From contig JACKLR010000001.1 in assembly GCA_024235795.1 (NCBI GenBank), positions 1,364,001 to 1,428,000 on the forward strand: a stretch of DNA of 64,000 nt. Reading direction: 5' to 3'. Below the pieces are notes generated by a model. The model saw nothing but the letters and a program-made list of their open reading frames with translations, made no database searches and was not told the origin of the DNA. Of this stretch, positions 27,105 to 37,055 are shown one piece after another. Both the position numbers and the translations under genes were made by a program. Position 1 is the first letter of the stretch; each line of letters begins with the position of its first letter. The stretch is from Burkholderiales bacterium (GTDB taxonomy: Bacteria; Pseudomonadota; Gammaproteobacteria; Burkholderiales; Nitrosomonadaceae).

Positions 27105-28457
27105 ATGACGGCGCAGGCAGAAAATAACGCGATCAAATCTGAACTCAGCCCGACGAAACAGTCTGTTCAGGTAAAAACCGATGAAACAGCACACGCCAGA
27201 ATCGGCTGGTGGGTTGTATTGTTGGGTGTAGGCGGCTTTATCCTATGGGCGTTTTTCGCGCCCCTTGACAAGGGCGTGCCACTCACAGGTACAGTTACGG
27301 TGGACACCAATCGCAAAGCCGTTCAACATCGAACTGGCGGCATTATCGATCAGATTTATGTCAAGGAAGGGGATCATGTTGAAGCGGGTCAGGTTCTGGT
27401 GCGCATGAACGATGTTCAAGTCAAGGCGCAAGCAGAGATTACACGCACACAGCTCATTACTGCGCGTACAGTTGAGGCCCGTCTGATCGCCGAGCGTGAT
27501 GAAAAAAGCACCATCGAATATCCGGATAATCTACTGACAGAACACATCGATCCACGCATAAAAAATAACATTATCACCCAGAACCAGCTATTTAAATCGC
27601 GCCGGCTCGCCATGCAACATGAAATAGCCGCACTGGATGAAAATATTGCGGGTTTAACGGTGCAACTCAAAGGGCTAGAAGCTTCCAGGAACAGTAAGAA
27701 GCAACAGCTTGAACTGTTACAGGAACAACTCAACAGTATGCGCGACCTGGCAAAGGACGGTTTTGTACCACGCAACCGGGTACTTGAGCTTGAACGCGCC
27801 CATGTGCAGCTGAATGGGGAAATCTCTGCCGAAACGGGTGAAATAGGCCGCACCCAGCGCCAGATTGCAGAGTTAAAACAACGCCGGATACAACGTTTTC
27901 AGGAACATCAAAAAGAAGTGCGTCAGCAATTGTCCGATACTCAGCGCGAAGCGGACGCGCTCAGCAGTCAACTCATCGGCCAGGAATTCGAGCTGGACAA
28001 TGTTCTGGTCAAGGCACCTGTAGAAGGCATTGTTGTCGGCATGAATGTTTTTACACAGGGCGGGGTTATTCCACCGGGTTTTCTGTTAATGGATATTGTA
28101 CCCAGTGATGATCCTTTAATGATTACAGGCCGCGTACCGGTACACTTGATCGACAAGGTACATCCAGGTCTTCATGTTGATCTGATTTTTTCTGCCTTTA
28201 ATCAGAACAAAACACCCAATATACCCGGTGAGGTTGTACGGGTGTCTGCGGACAGATTAACGGATGAACGTACCGAAGAACCCTATTATCAGTTAAGAGT
28301 CAAAGTCACTCCGGAAGGTATGAAACTGCTTACCCATCATCAGGTGCGTGCAGGGATGCCCGTTGATATTTTTGTCAAAACAGGCGAGCGTTCCTTGATG
28401 AATTATCTGTTTAAACCCATTCTTGACCGTCTCCATGCATCTATGAGTGAAGAATAA
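27105..28457 (+). CDS. HlyD-family membrane-fusion protein of type I secretion
   Basis: 450 residues. One transmembrane helix (WWVVLLGVGGFILWAFF, 35-51) is followed by a biotinyl-lipoyl-like half-motif (VQHRTGGIIDQIYVKEGDHV), a long coiled-coil hairpin (about 130-290) and the returning VKAPVEGIVVGMNVFTQGG. The end, HHQVRAGMPVDIFVKTGERS, is the typical PrtE/HlyD signature. It bridges the ABC exporter to TolC. Its stop is adjacent to the next start. Confidence 0.93.
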   Translation: MTAQAENNAIKSELSPTKQSVQVKTDETAHARIGWWVVLLGVGGFILWAFFAPLDKGVPLTGTVTVDTNRKAVQHRTGGIIDQIYVKEGDHVEAGQVLVRMNDVQVKAQAEITRTQLITARTVEARLIAERDEKSTIEYPDNLLTEHIDPRIKNNIITQNQLFKSRRLAMQHEIAALDENIAGLTVQLKGLEASRNSKKQQLELLQEQLNSMRDLAKDGFVPRNRVLELERAHVQLNGEISAETGEIGRTQRQIAELKQRRIQRFQEHQKEVRQQLSDTQREADALSSQLIGQEFELDNVLVKAPVEGIVVGMNVFTQGGVIPPGFLLMDIVPSDDPLMITGRVPVHLIDKVHPGLHVDLIFSAFNQNKTPNIPGEVVRVSADRLTDERTEEPYYQLRVKVTPEGMKLLTHHQVRAGMPVDIFVKTGERSLMNYLFKPILDRLHASMSEE

Positions 28458-29813
28458 ATGGCATTTACAAACGTTTGTCACAAAGCGATATATATTTTCT
28501 TACTCACAGGACTGGCTGGTTCCGCCCAGGCATTAAGCCTGCTCGATGCTTATGAAGCCGCGCTGGAAAATGATCCGGTTTTCCGCTCGGCTTTGCACGA
28601 AAACGAAGCCGGACTACAAGTCGAAGCGATTAACCGCGCGGGATTATTGCCGAATTTATCCATTACGCACACAGATAGTAAGAGCATAGGCACAAATGAT
28701 CAAAGAACACCGACTCCCGGCATATCAAATAATCTAAATTTTCATACGCAAGTCAGTGCATTAACATTGCGTCAGCCAATCATGAACATGGAAGCCGTTG
28801 CCAGTTACCGTCAAGGACAAGCGCAGGCCTACTCAAGTCAGTCCAGGTTTACTGGACAAAGCCAGCAACTGATTGTAAGACTGGTCGAAGCTTATTTTGG
28901 AACACTGCTTGCACAACATCAATTAAAACTGACGCAATCGCAACTGGACTCACTGACAGAGCTGAAACGCATCAATGAGCAAATGTTGTTAAAGGGAGAA
29001 GGCACAACAACAGATGTTCTGGAGACACAATCGCGGCACGCACTGGCAATGGCGCAATTGATTGAAGCACAGGATGAACTTTATGTCGCGCAATTACGGC
29101 TAGAATCAATCATTGGCAGAGAAGCAACACAATTACATGCGCTGTCTGAAGTCTTTCGCATCGATACCGTCTATTTGCCTGATTTTGATGACTGGCGCGC
29201 ACTAGCTCTTGATCGCAATGCAGAACTTGTCACACAACGGCATATCGTGCAATCAGGCCAAGAAGAAGTGCGTAAAAGCTACGCAGGACACACACCGCGT
29301 GTCGACTTCGTCGCCAGCCTCAGCAGAAATAAAGCCGCTTCGTTTTTTACGGCAGACCGGGAAGTTCAACTTGCGACCGTCGGGATCGAAGTCAATCTGC
29401 CGTTGTACGCAGGTGGGCGGGTGAATGCCGTCACGAACCAGGCAAAAGCCAACCATGCACGTGCAAAAGCCGATCTGGATGCCATGATGGATAACGTGCT
29501 GGTTGAACTGCGCCGACAACACCAATTAGTATTAAGTAGCGTTAAACGTATTGAGTCACTTGAATTGGCCGTAAAATCAGCAAAAATGCTGATCCATGCC
29601 ACTGAGAAAAGCATACAGGGCGGGATTCGTATCAACCTCGATTTGCTGGATGCCCAGCAACAGCTTTTTAATAGTCAGCTTAATCTGGCAGAAGCGAAGT
29701 ACAATTTTTTGCTTGCGTACCTGCGGTTAAATTTAACTGCAGGCACACTGGTTCTGGAAGACTTGCGCAAAATTGCGTCTTATTTCAAACCGGTCGATTT
29801 TGAGTCGAAATAA
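28458..29813 (+). CDS. TolC-family outer membrane protein of type I secretion
   Basis: 451 residues with a signal peptide (to about ALS). LLDAYEAALENDPVFRSALH begins the TolC fold; SYRQGQAQAYSSQSRF and GGIRINLDLLDAQQQLFNSQ are matching halves of the channel repeat. It provides the outer membrane duct. The start follows the hlyD-like stop without a gap, so the three genes form one operon. Confidence 0.92.
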   Translation: MAFTNVCHKAIYIFLLTGLAGSAQALSLLDAYEAALENDPVFRSALHENEAGLQVEAINRAGLLPNLSITHTDSKSIGTNDQRTPTPGISNNLNFHTQVSALTLRQPIMNMEAVASYRQGQAQAYSSQSRFTGQSQQLIVRLVEAYFGTLLAQHQLKLTQSQLDSLTELKRINEQMLLKGEGTTTDVLETQSRHALAMAQLIEAQDELYVAQLRLESIIGREATQLHALSEVFRIDTVYLPDFDDWRALALDRNAELVTQRHIVQSGQEEVRKSYAGHTPRVDFVASLSRNKAASFFTADREVQLATVGIEVNLPLYAGGRVNAVTNQAKANHARAKADLDAMMDNVLVELRRQHQLVLSSVKRIESLELAVKSAKMLIHATEKSIQGGIRINLDLLDAQQQLFNSQLNLAEAKYNFLLAYLRLNLTAGTLVLEDLRKIASYFKPVDFESK

Positions 29814-30020
29814 TCAATGCGTGTCCACTGGTAACGCATTTTTTAATGCATTCTGGTAAGCAATTTTTGCGGTGCCTGCTATTGCTAGTCTGGCTTTCAG
29901 TTGCGCGATTTCATTTTCCACAACACGCAAGTTTGTAATTTGTGTTCTGGCTTCTTGACTTAGAGATGACAATGCATATTCCGTTCCGTCAATTACAATC
30001 TTCTGTTCTTTATCAGTCAT
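29814..30020 (-). CDS. DUF6447-family small protein
   Basis: 68 residues from the ATG that has AGGGG eight bases upstream; a GTG seven codons earlier (30041) is less likely. The sequence KIVIDGTEYALSSLSQEARTQ, then QLKARLAIAGTAKIAYQNAL, is characteristic of DUF6447: a short beta strand followed by a helix. The family's role is unknown to me. It is convergent with the TolC gene, its stop directly abutting the TolC stop. Confidence 0.8.
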   Translation of the reverse strand: MTDKEQKIVIDGTEYALSSLSQEARTQITNLRVVENEIAQLKARLAIAGTAKIAYQNALKNALPVDTH

Positions 30021-30077
30021 TTCTACCCCTGAATTGATCACTCAAAACATGGCAGTTTACTACAAATGACGTTGATC

Positions 30078-30551
30078 TTACAGTTTGCTTGCCAGCTCAA
30101 GCAAGTAAAGTTCATAGCTGATTAAAACGCCATAGCCTGACAAAATTGCATATGTAATATGCTTGACACTTACCGCATATAAAATTCTCACATTATGGTG
30201 AATAATCAACATGATCAATGCCAATGACGTCAAGGCCATTTTAAACGCAATGAATTTTTCGACGCTATCATCAATCAGAACGGCCATAAACCAGTTAAGT
30301 TCTTCCCCACCGTGAGCAAGAATCCTTAACGTAAACAATGCGTCACAAATGCTCAAAAAAAGAATCCCCACGACACAGACCATTAAATGATCCGCATAAC
30401 GATCCACATAAGCCGCACCCCATCGAGCTTCACACATGCGCCGCGCATTCATTCGCCTGCCTTGTTTAAGCCCTAAGTGATAGGCACAAAAAAATGGAAC
30501 AGCCTTGCGACGATCCTGAACACGTAAATCATAAGTCATCATCCCATCCAT
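30078..30551 (-). CDS. DUF5658-like membrane protein
   Basis: 157 residues with about four hydrophobic segments. LFLSICDALFTLRILAHGGE followed by ELNWFMAVLI matches the D..T......GG.E.NP pattern of DUF5658. The first 50 residues are hydrophilic and rich in arginine. A clear ribosome site (AGGAGAGG) precedes the ATG. It lies 58 bases upstream of the DUF6447 gene on the same strand. Confidence 0.75.
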   Translation of the reverse strand: MDGMMTYDLRVQDRRKAVPFFCAYHLGLKQGRRMNARRMCEARWGAAYVDRYADHLMVCVVGILFLSICDALFTLRILAHGGEELNWFMAVLIDDSVEKFIAFKMALTSLALIMLIIHHNVRILYAVSVKHITYAILSGYGVLISYELYLLELASKL

Positions 30552-30816
30552 AGTAATCCTCTCCTAAAAACTAAGTTTTCTTAATTAACACGTCAGATAT
30601 GACTGTTTCTCGCACACGTTTAACCTGCTCATCCTGAATACAGATTTACAATTTCAACGCAAGATTGCACCACGGAAACCATCAACATTTTGTTTTTCAT
30701 GTGCATCCTATAAGAACATTACAACTTGTCAAACTGAACAAACGTACAATTAATACTTATTTCCTGTAGAATTCTGACAAAATTTCTAAACGTTTTTACT
30801 GTTATTTCAAAATCAA

Positions 30817-31374
30817 ATGCATTCTAAAAATTCGGCTTACAGTTCTGTACCATTTAAAATTCTGTGCCTGTCGATACTGTTTGTGGTATTCATGTTGACA
30901 TCCTGCGGCTTTAAGCTGCGCGGACAGATTTCCTCTTTACCTTTTAAAACGTTATACGTAGCAGCACCGCCAGGTCATACCATTGGTTCAGATTTAAGGC
31001 GTGCAGTTGATGCGACAACGACAACAAAAATTGTGGACAAGATCGAAGATGCTGAAGCTGTTTTACAAGTGCTCAATGCGAGCAATGAGAGAAGAATTTT
31101 ATCGCTTTCGGGTGGAGGCCGTGTACGGGAATTTGAGCTGATCTTCAAAATGACCACCCGGCTTGTGGATAACAAGGGTATAGAAATATCGCCGAAAAAT
31201 GAAATCACGCTGATGCGGATCCTGCCGTTCCTGGATGCGCAAATTCTGGCAAAAGAAGCCGAAGAACAGATGTTATATCAGGACATGCAGGCGGATGCAG
31301 TACAACAGATTATCTGGCGCTTGTCCACTATCAGGAAATCTCAAGTAAAGCCGGACACCGAATCCGTCAACTGA
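30817..31374 (+). CDS. lptE: LPS-assembly lipoprotein LptE
   Basis: 185 residues with a lipoprotein signal (FMLTSC, lipidated cysteine near residue 30) followed at once by GFKLRG, the family hallmark. LptE plugs the LptD barrel that inserts lipopolysaccharide into the outer membrane. It lies 5 bases before holA, the standard pair. The usual upstream neighbour leuS is not here; a divergent DUF5658 gene is. Confidence 0.92.
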   Translation: MHSKNSAYSSVPFKILCLSILFVVFMLTSCGFKLRGQISSLPFKTLYVAAPPGHTIGSDLRRAVDATTTTKIVDKIEDAEAVLQVLNASNERRILSLSGGGRVREFELIFKMTTRLVDNKGIEISPKNEITLMRILPFLDAQILAKEAEEQMLYQDMQADAVQQIIWRLSTIRKSQVKPDTESVN

Positions 31375-31379
31375 CTGTA

Positions 31380-32429
31380 ATGCGGATAAAAGCAGAACAA
31401 CTATCTCAGCAACTACAGAAAAAACTCGCACCGCTTTATGCGATTTTTGGTAATGAATCTCTGTTAGTTATCGAAGCCACAAACTTAATCCGCAAACACG
31501 CGCGCCAACAGGGTTTTGGCGAACGCGAAATTTTCTCTGTCGACAACCACTTTCGTTGGTCAGATATTTTAAATGCCAGCAGAAATCAATCACTGTTTAG
31601 CGATCGAAAAATCATCGATATTCGTATCCCATCTGGAAAACCAGGCCGTGATGGCAGCAAAGCGATTGCATTTTTTTGCCAAGCACTGCCGCAGGACACC
31701 GTTACACTGATCACATTGCCCAGGCTGGACAAGCAAAGCCAGTCTTCTCAATGGTTCAAGGCAATTGAGAATGCGGGCATCACCGTACAGATTCATCCAA
31801 TCGAACGCAAACAGTTACCAGCATGGATCAAACATCGCCTCAGCATGCAACAACAAACGATAAATAATGACACCCTATTTTTCATAGCGGACAAAGTCGA
31901 AGGAAACTTGCTAGCCGCACACCAGGAAATACAAAAGCTTGCCCTGCTGTATCCGCAAGGTCATCTGGAATTTGATCAAGTCAAAAACGCCATACTGAAT
32001 GTCGCACGATACGATATCTACCAATTAACGGAAGCCATCATGGCTGATGATCCAGCGCGCTTTGCGCATATCTTGACAGGGTTGCAGGGCGAGGGAACAG
32101 CCCCGCCTTTAATCCTAGCGGTACTAGCCGAACATATCCGCCAGCTGATCCAGCTTCGCAAAGGGCTTGATCAAGGACTAACACCCGATCAACTGTTTAA
32201 ATCAGCCCGTATCTGGGGAGACAGAAAAAATACAATGATGGCATCGGCCAGGCGCATTCCATTCAGTCTATTGCATCAATATCTGTTACATGCAGCTGAA
32301 ATAGATCGAATCAATAAAGGTGTCGCTAAAGGAAAAAGCACTGATCCCTGGAACGAATTACTAAAACTGGGGCTGAACATGACAATAACTGCCGAATCTT
32401 CAGTTACCAGAATACCTCGCCAAGAATAA
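31380..32429 (+). CDS. holA: DNA polymerase III delta subunit
   Basis: 349 residues. It begins MRIKAEQLSQQLQKKLAPLY with the AIFGNESLLV start of the delta fold and IDIRIPSGKPGRDG. The C-terminal ILAVLAEHIRQLIQLRKGLD is typical. Delta opens the beta clamp during loading. It is coupled to lptE. Confidence 0.93.
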   Translation: MRIKAEQLSQQLQKKLAPLYAIFGNESLLVIEATNLIRKHARQQGFGEREIFSVDNHFRWSDILNASRNQSLFSDRKIIDIRIPSGKPGRDGSKAIAFFCQALPQDTVTLITLPRLDKQSQSSQWFKAIENAGITVQIHPIERKQLPAWIKHRLSMQQQTINNDTLFFIADKVEGNLLAAHQEIQKLALLYPQGHLEFDQVKNAILNVARYDIYQLTEAIMADDPARFAHILTGLQGEGTAPPLILAVLAEHIRQLIQLRKGLDQGLTPDQLFKSARIWGDRKNTMMASARRIPFSLLHQYLLHAAEIDRINKGVAKGKSTDPWNELLKLGLNMTITAESSVTRIPRQE

Positions 32430-32585
32430 GTTAGAGTAGTCAGTTACAATATCCATCTGTACCATGAATAAGTGTTTTGATAATTCTTATTTTACCCGTA
32501 CTTTTACAACGATCGGATTTATAATTTTGGCTCGTAAATAAAAAATAGTCTGTTTTTTTAACTTAATTTGATTCAAGCGCATCTC

Positions 32586-33056
32586 ATGATCAACCAATCT
32601 AAATTTATTAAATTAATAGTCGTGCCGGTAGCATTAACGATGCTGGCCGTATCGCATACAGTCAATGCCAGCGATACAACTTTCACTTGTATTGAACAAC
32701 CCGAAACAAAACAACCCTGTCCAGTTGAATTACCCAAAGATACCATTCAAAAACTAAAAATCGAAGCCGGTTTTGGCTGGGGAATTTTTAATGGCAGCAT
32801 TTATAACGGTAACGATAAATATATTATCACGCAATTGGTTGTCAACATGACGCCAATTCATGATGATCATCACCATATGGAAATGATGGGCGGCATGCAT
32901 CATGATATGCCGCATGAAACCCGTACTCGTCACATCAACATGAACCTGAAACCGTTAACCAAGGGCGCAATATCTATGGCGTTGGATGACGATGTGGTGC
33001 ATGTGCATGATTTCAAATGGGAAGTACTCAAGGCATTTGGCCATAAAGTTCAGTAA
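32586..33056 (+). CDS. His/Met-rich secreted protein
   Basis: 156 residues from ATG 32586; a TTG at 32568 would add six residues. A signal peptide (IVVPVALTMLAVSHTVNA) is followed by a short two-cysteine segment (CIEQPETKQPC) and a metal-binding-like cluster, DDHHHMEMMGGMHHDMPH, near residues 94-111. The family is unknown to me. The Met/His cluster suggests periplasmic copper or other metal binding (inference). It lies 37 bases before a membrane protein with paired histidines, probably in one operon. Confidence 0.7.
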   Translation: MINQSKFIKLIVVPVALTMLAVSHTVNASDTTFTCIEQPETKQPCPVELPKDTIQKLKIEAGFGWGIFNGSIYNGNDKYIITQLVVNMTPIHDDHHHMEMMGGMHHDMPHETRTRHINMNLKPLTKGAISMALDDDVVHVHDFKWEVLKAFGHKVQ

Positions 33057-33093
33057 ATGAATCAATCTGTTAAATCAATAACTGTTCCTAATC

Positions 33094-33663
33094 ATGCAAC
33101 AATCGATAAAATCCATTCGCAATATTCTGATTTACGCTGCAGCCGTTTTTCTGATTTCATTAATCTATTTCATTTACGCTTTTACAGTTCACGCAATACC
33201 GGAAGAACGTGAAACTTTTCTCACTGAAACCGGTGAGATTTTTGGGAAAATCGGTTTGGGCTTATTGTCGTTTATCTATTTTCGAACTTTGATGAAACTT
33301 GTTCTGGGTCAAGGTAAGCTTGCGCAGCGTTTGCTCCCGGATTATCAATCACCGATCCATTCTTCAGCGCTGAACCGGTTACTCACCTGGATGAACCGCA
33401 CACATGTTTATTTCGGCATCGCCGCCGTTGCTGTTATCCTATTACATATTTCACTAATGGGTTTTTCCCGATACAGCCACATCCTGTTCTTCCCCGCGTT
33501 GCTCGCACTGGTCATCTGGCAGGGCTTTTTTGGTCTGTTTCTGACCTGGCGCTATTCTCCAGCGGAAATAAAAAAATTCTCACATGTCGTACATGCCCAG
33601 TTTGTTACCGGTATTGCCATCGGTATTTTTGCATTTTTCGGGCATATACTGATCGATAACTAA
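33094..33663 (+). CDS. Membrane protein with possible haem-ligand histidines
   Basis: 189 residues with four or five transmembrane segments. One helix contains H104 and H118, an H-x13-H spacing as used by transmembrane b-type cytochromes. A later helix is flanked by H164, H167 and H184. This resembles ferric-reductase-like or cytochrome b561-like proteins, but the second pair is not at the ideal spacing, so the haem assignment is only suggestive. It follows the His/Met-rich secreted protein and converges on nadB with no intervening base. Confidence 0.65.
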   Translation: MQQSIKSIRNILIYAAAVFLISLIYFIYAFTVHAIPEERETFLTETGEIFGKIGLGLLSFIYFRTLMKLVLGQGKLAQRLLPDYQSPIHSSALNRLLTWMNRTHVYFGIAAVAVILLHISLMGFSRYSHILFFPALLALVIWQGFFGLFLTWRYSPAEIKKFSHVVHAQFVTGIAIGIFAFFGHILIDN

Positions 33664-35271
33664 TCAGCAACTTAGCGGTTTCTGTAAGATGGTATCGTGC
33701 ACTGAAGTCAGCATACTCGGATAATCCTTGCTAAAATGCAATCCCCGACTTTCATGTCTGAGCATCGCGCTGCGCACAATCAACTCGGCAGTATCCACCA
33801 GATTACGCAATTCAAGCAAATCGCTGGTTACACGGAAATGGGTATAGTATTCATTGATTTCCTCGCGCAACAATTCAATCCTGCGTAGCGCGCGCTGCAA
33901 GCGCTTGGTGGTTCTTACGATACCGACATAACTCCACATGCCTCGTCGCAACTCATCCCAGTTATGCGAAATAACGATTTCCTCATCGGCATCGGTAACA
34001 CGGCTTTCATCCCAATCTGGAACCTCCAGCGATGTAACAATGGCCTGATTGTTAATATCCTGAGCAGCAACCCTGGCAACTACAAGGCATTCAAGCAAAG
34101 AATTGCTGGCTAGACGATTGGCGCCATGCAACCCAGTATGCGCAGTTTCTCCAACAGCATATAAATTATTCAGATCCGTTCTCCCGGCATGATCTGTCAG
34201 TACACCGCCACAGGTATAGTGCGCAGCAGGTACGACGGGAATGGGCTCTCGTGTCAGATCGATTCCGAGTTTCAAGCAACGTTCATAAATTGTGGGAAAA
34301 TGTGCTTGTAGAAAATTGGCAGGTTTATGAGATATATCGAGATAGACACAATCCAGACCCCGTTTTTTCATTTCAAAATCAATTGCACGCGCAACTATAT
34401 CACGCGGCGCCAACTCAGCACGTTGATCATGCCCTGTCATAAAGCGTTCGCCATTGGGCAATTTCAACAACCCCCCTTCGCCACGCACGGCTTCACTGAT
34501 TAGAAACGATTTAGCATGTGGATGATAAAGACAGGTGGGATGAAATTGAATAAACTCCATATTAGCAATACGGCAGCCAGCACGCCATCCCATCGCAATG
34601 CCGTCACCCGTCGCTGTATCAGGGTTGGTTGTATATAAATAAACCTTGCTCGCACCACCAGTCGCAAGAACAGTATTCTGCGCAGTAAATGTGCAGACCC
34701 GGCCTCTGGTTTTATCCAAAACATATGCGCCAAGGCATCGCCTATTATTCTTACCGGGATTATTGCCAACTTTATCACTGGTAATCAAATCAACAGCGAT
34801 ATGCTGTTCCAAAATCTGAATATTTTGACAGCCGCGCACTTTTTGGATCAAAGCCTGCTGAACCGCCTTGCCGGTCGCATCGCCACTGTGAATGATCCGG
34901 CGGATACTATGTCCGCCTTCTTTGGTTAGATGATAACCTGTACCATTATTATGATCACGGGTAAATTCAACACCTTGCTCGATGAGCCAGTTTACACTTT
35001 CTCGTGCATGTTCCGCGATAAAACGTACAGTGTCTTCATTGCATAGACCTGCACCGGCTACTAATGTATCCTGTATATGTTTTTCTGGCGTATCTTCATC
35101 CGATAATGACGCAGCAATACCGCCCTGCGCCCATCCACTGGCGCTGTCATTAATCGTTTGTTTGGTAACGATACATACCCGCTGAGTTTGCGCCAGATTC
35201 AGTGCAAGGGTATAACCGGCAAGGCCGCTACCGATGATTAAAGTATCGAAGTGCTGGTTATGCTTTCGCAT
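33664..35271 (-). CDS. nadB: L-aspartate oxidase
   Basis: 535 residues. FAD binding: TLIIGSGLAGYTLALNL. The family block SGWAQGGIAASL, then HTSGD-like IRRIIHSGDATGK, MEFIQFHPT and PAAHYTCGGVLTDHAGRT with the RLASNSLLECLV segment are all present. It oxidises aspartate to iminoaspartate, first step of NAD synthesis. The stop directly abuts that of the gene on the other strand. Confidence 0.96.
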   Translation of the reverse strand: MRKHNQHFDTLIIGSGLAGYTLALNLAQTQRVCIVTKQTINDSASGWAQGGIAASLSDEDTPEKHIQDTLVAGAGLCNEDTVRFIAEHARESVNWLIEQGVEFTRDHNNGTGYHLTKEGGHSIRRIIHSGDATGKAVQQALIQKVRGCQNIQILEQHIAVDLITSDKVGNNPGKNNRRCLGAYVLDKTRGRVCTFTAQNTVLATGGASKVYLYTTNPDTATGDGIAMGWRAGCRIANMEFIQFHPTCLYHPHAKSFLISEAVRGEGGLLKLPNGERFMTGHDQRAELAPRDIVARAIDFEMKKRGLDCVYLDISHKPANFLQAHFPTIYERCLKLGIDLTREPIPVVPAAHYTCGGVLTDHAGRTDLNNLYAVGETAHTGLHGANRLASNSLLECLVVARVAAQDINNQAIVTSLEVPDWDESRVTDADEEIVISHNWDELRRGMWSYVGIVRTTKRLQRALRRIELLREEINEYYTHFRVTSDLLELRNLVDTAELIVRSAMLRHESRGLHFSKDYPSMLTSVHDTILQKPLSC

Positions 35272-35395
35272 GGATTGTACTTATTATTATGCTTATTTTA
35301 GTTTTATGCATGTACAATCATAACAGACTGCACAATCCAAAAGTAATTTATACCGTGCCCATTAATTTGCCACATTTCATTTATCACGACATCCT

Positions 35396-35836
35396 CTATT
35401 GACAGGGAATAAAGTTAATTGAACCACGTTGATGAACGCCAAATACTTCGTTCTCATTATCTGCTTTCTCTAGTGTTAGCGCATTCCACGTCCCGCTAAG
35501 CGTTGAAGGATTCAATTTTGCAGCAAATGTTTCAGCCCAGACTTCAACGCCTTCTTCATGATCAGTACTGACAATAGTCAATTTGATATTTCCACCGGCT
35601 AAAATAGCATTACCATGTGAAGCTGACACACCATTGTCACCATAATCAATTGACCCGAAAAGTGCAAGATGCCCGCCCTCTTTTTCATAGATGCCAAACT
35701 TGTATTTCCAGTAAGGCTCACCGGATTGATTAAATACCTGCCAGCAAAATTCACCGTGATATTTTTCCGCAAACGTATAAGATGAAATCAAAAGCAGTGA
35801 CAGGCTGACCAGGAACAATAAACAGTGTTTATGCAT
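35396..35836 (-). CDS. Small secreted protein of unknown function
   Basis: 146 residues. I chose ATG 35836, preceded by AGGGGGAAG; the longer frame begins at a TTG at 35857 that overlaps this ribosome site. A signal peptide ends near SSYTFA. The mature part (KYHGEFCWQVFNQSGEPYW) ends CQ, with two cysteines that may pair. It resembles a small beta-barrel, but no family is recognised. Confidence 0.7.
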   Translation of the reverse strand: MHKHCLLFLVSLSLLLISSYTFAEKYHGEFCWQVFNQSGEPYWKYKFGIYEKEGGHLALFGSIDYGDNGVSASHGNAILAGGNIKLTIVSTDHEEGVEVWAETFAAKLNPSTLSGTWNALTLEKADNENEVFGVHQRGSINFIPCQ

Positions 35837-36169
35837 AACTTCTTCCCCCTTCTTCAAGAAAATTTATTTTTGAAAATCACTCAATTTTTCAGTTTAAAAA
35901 TTTCTATCCAGGATCGAATTGTGCCCGAATAAAGATAAACCAAAAACATATTCATTCGCGATCCAGAACGTTAAAATCGCGCCCAACAGCAATTCTGAAA
36001 GATATTGTTTTCATGACATGAATCAGAATTCCTTGCTTAAAAAAGTACTGATAGCAACACTATAGACTGTTGCTTACGTCAACATGTTCAACTTTATAGA
36101 CGCAAATCAAAAGGTAATGCTATGACAGCAAATATACCTGGTTATACCTATGGCACCGCCGATGTGTAA
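35837..36169. other. 333-bp gap between a secreted-protein gene and the IS3 relic
   Basis: AT-rich sequence holding the promoter side of the minus-strand gene at 35836. I found no frame, RNA or repeat that I can support. Confidence 0.4.
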
Positions 36170-36192
36170 TGGTCAACTAAACCCAGACTTTT

Positions 36193-37010
36193 TTAAGCAG
36201 TTTTTCTATAAAATACACGTTCAAATTCCAAAGGCAATTGGCAGCCTAATTTTGAGTGTGTACGTTTTCCATTGCAAAAAGTCAGATAGCCAATGATACT
36301 AAGCTTTGCTTGTTTCTTGGCCCTTAATTTTTCGTAGCTTAGTTGTTCAAATTTAAGGCCACGGAAGAAGCGTTCTGTGGGGGATTTATCCCAACAATTT
36401 CCTTTTCGACTTATGCTCTGCTTCATTCTCATGACAGACAGGTGACCACGATATTCATGACTAGCATATTGACTGCCCCGATCCGAGTGATGAAGCAAAT
36501 CATGCGCCGGTTTTCTTTGCCAGAAGGCCATTTGTAACGCTTTCACACACAATGCTGTTCGCATATGGCCTGCAATTGCCAATCCCACAACTTGTCTGGA
36601 AAATAAATCAATAACAACTGCAACATAAAACCAGCTTTCCAATGTCCAAACATAAGTGATATCAGTTGTCCAAACTTGATTTGGAGCAACGATATTAAAC
36701 TAACGGTCAAGGCTATTTGCTGAAATTGTCTCACGTGATTGCTGTTAGTTGTCACTTTAAAGCGTTTAGGATAGCAAGCTTTCAACCCCAGACGAACCAT
36801 TAAATGGCCTACTCGATAATAGCCAGACTTTATACCTGCCTTACCCAACGCACAGATAACCGCCGATAACCATAGATTTGTTTAAGCTCATAAAAAAGCT
36901 AACGCGCCTCCCTCAAGTGCCGCTCTTTTCCTGGTACTATCAGTATCTCCAGGTTTCTTGAGCCATGCAAAAAAAAGCGCAACGACTAACCATCATCACG
37001 CGACATAGCA
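36193..37010 (-). pseudogene. IS3-family orfB transposase, broken
   Basis: The C-terminal part is open from 36642 to 36193 with the DDE residues in AVVIDLFSRQVVG, HHSDRGSQYAS and WDKSPTERFFRG. Upstream, an in-frame TAG (36700-36702) replaces the usual Q in DRQF. The preceding ETISANSLDR and KRFKVTTNSNH lie in different frames, and further breaks occur before YGYRRLSV. The catalytic core is readable, but no complete protein can be made. Confidence 0.85.
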
Positions 37011-37055
37011 CGGTCACCGGGTACGTCTTTTGTTGCTCTCGAATAAACCCGTACT

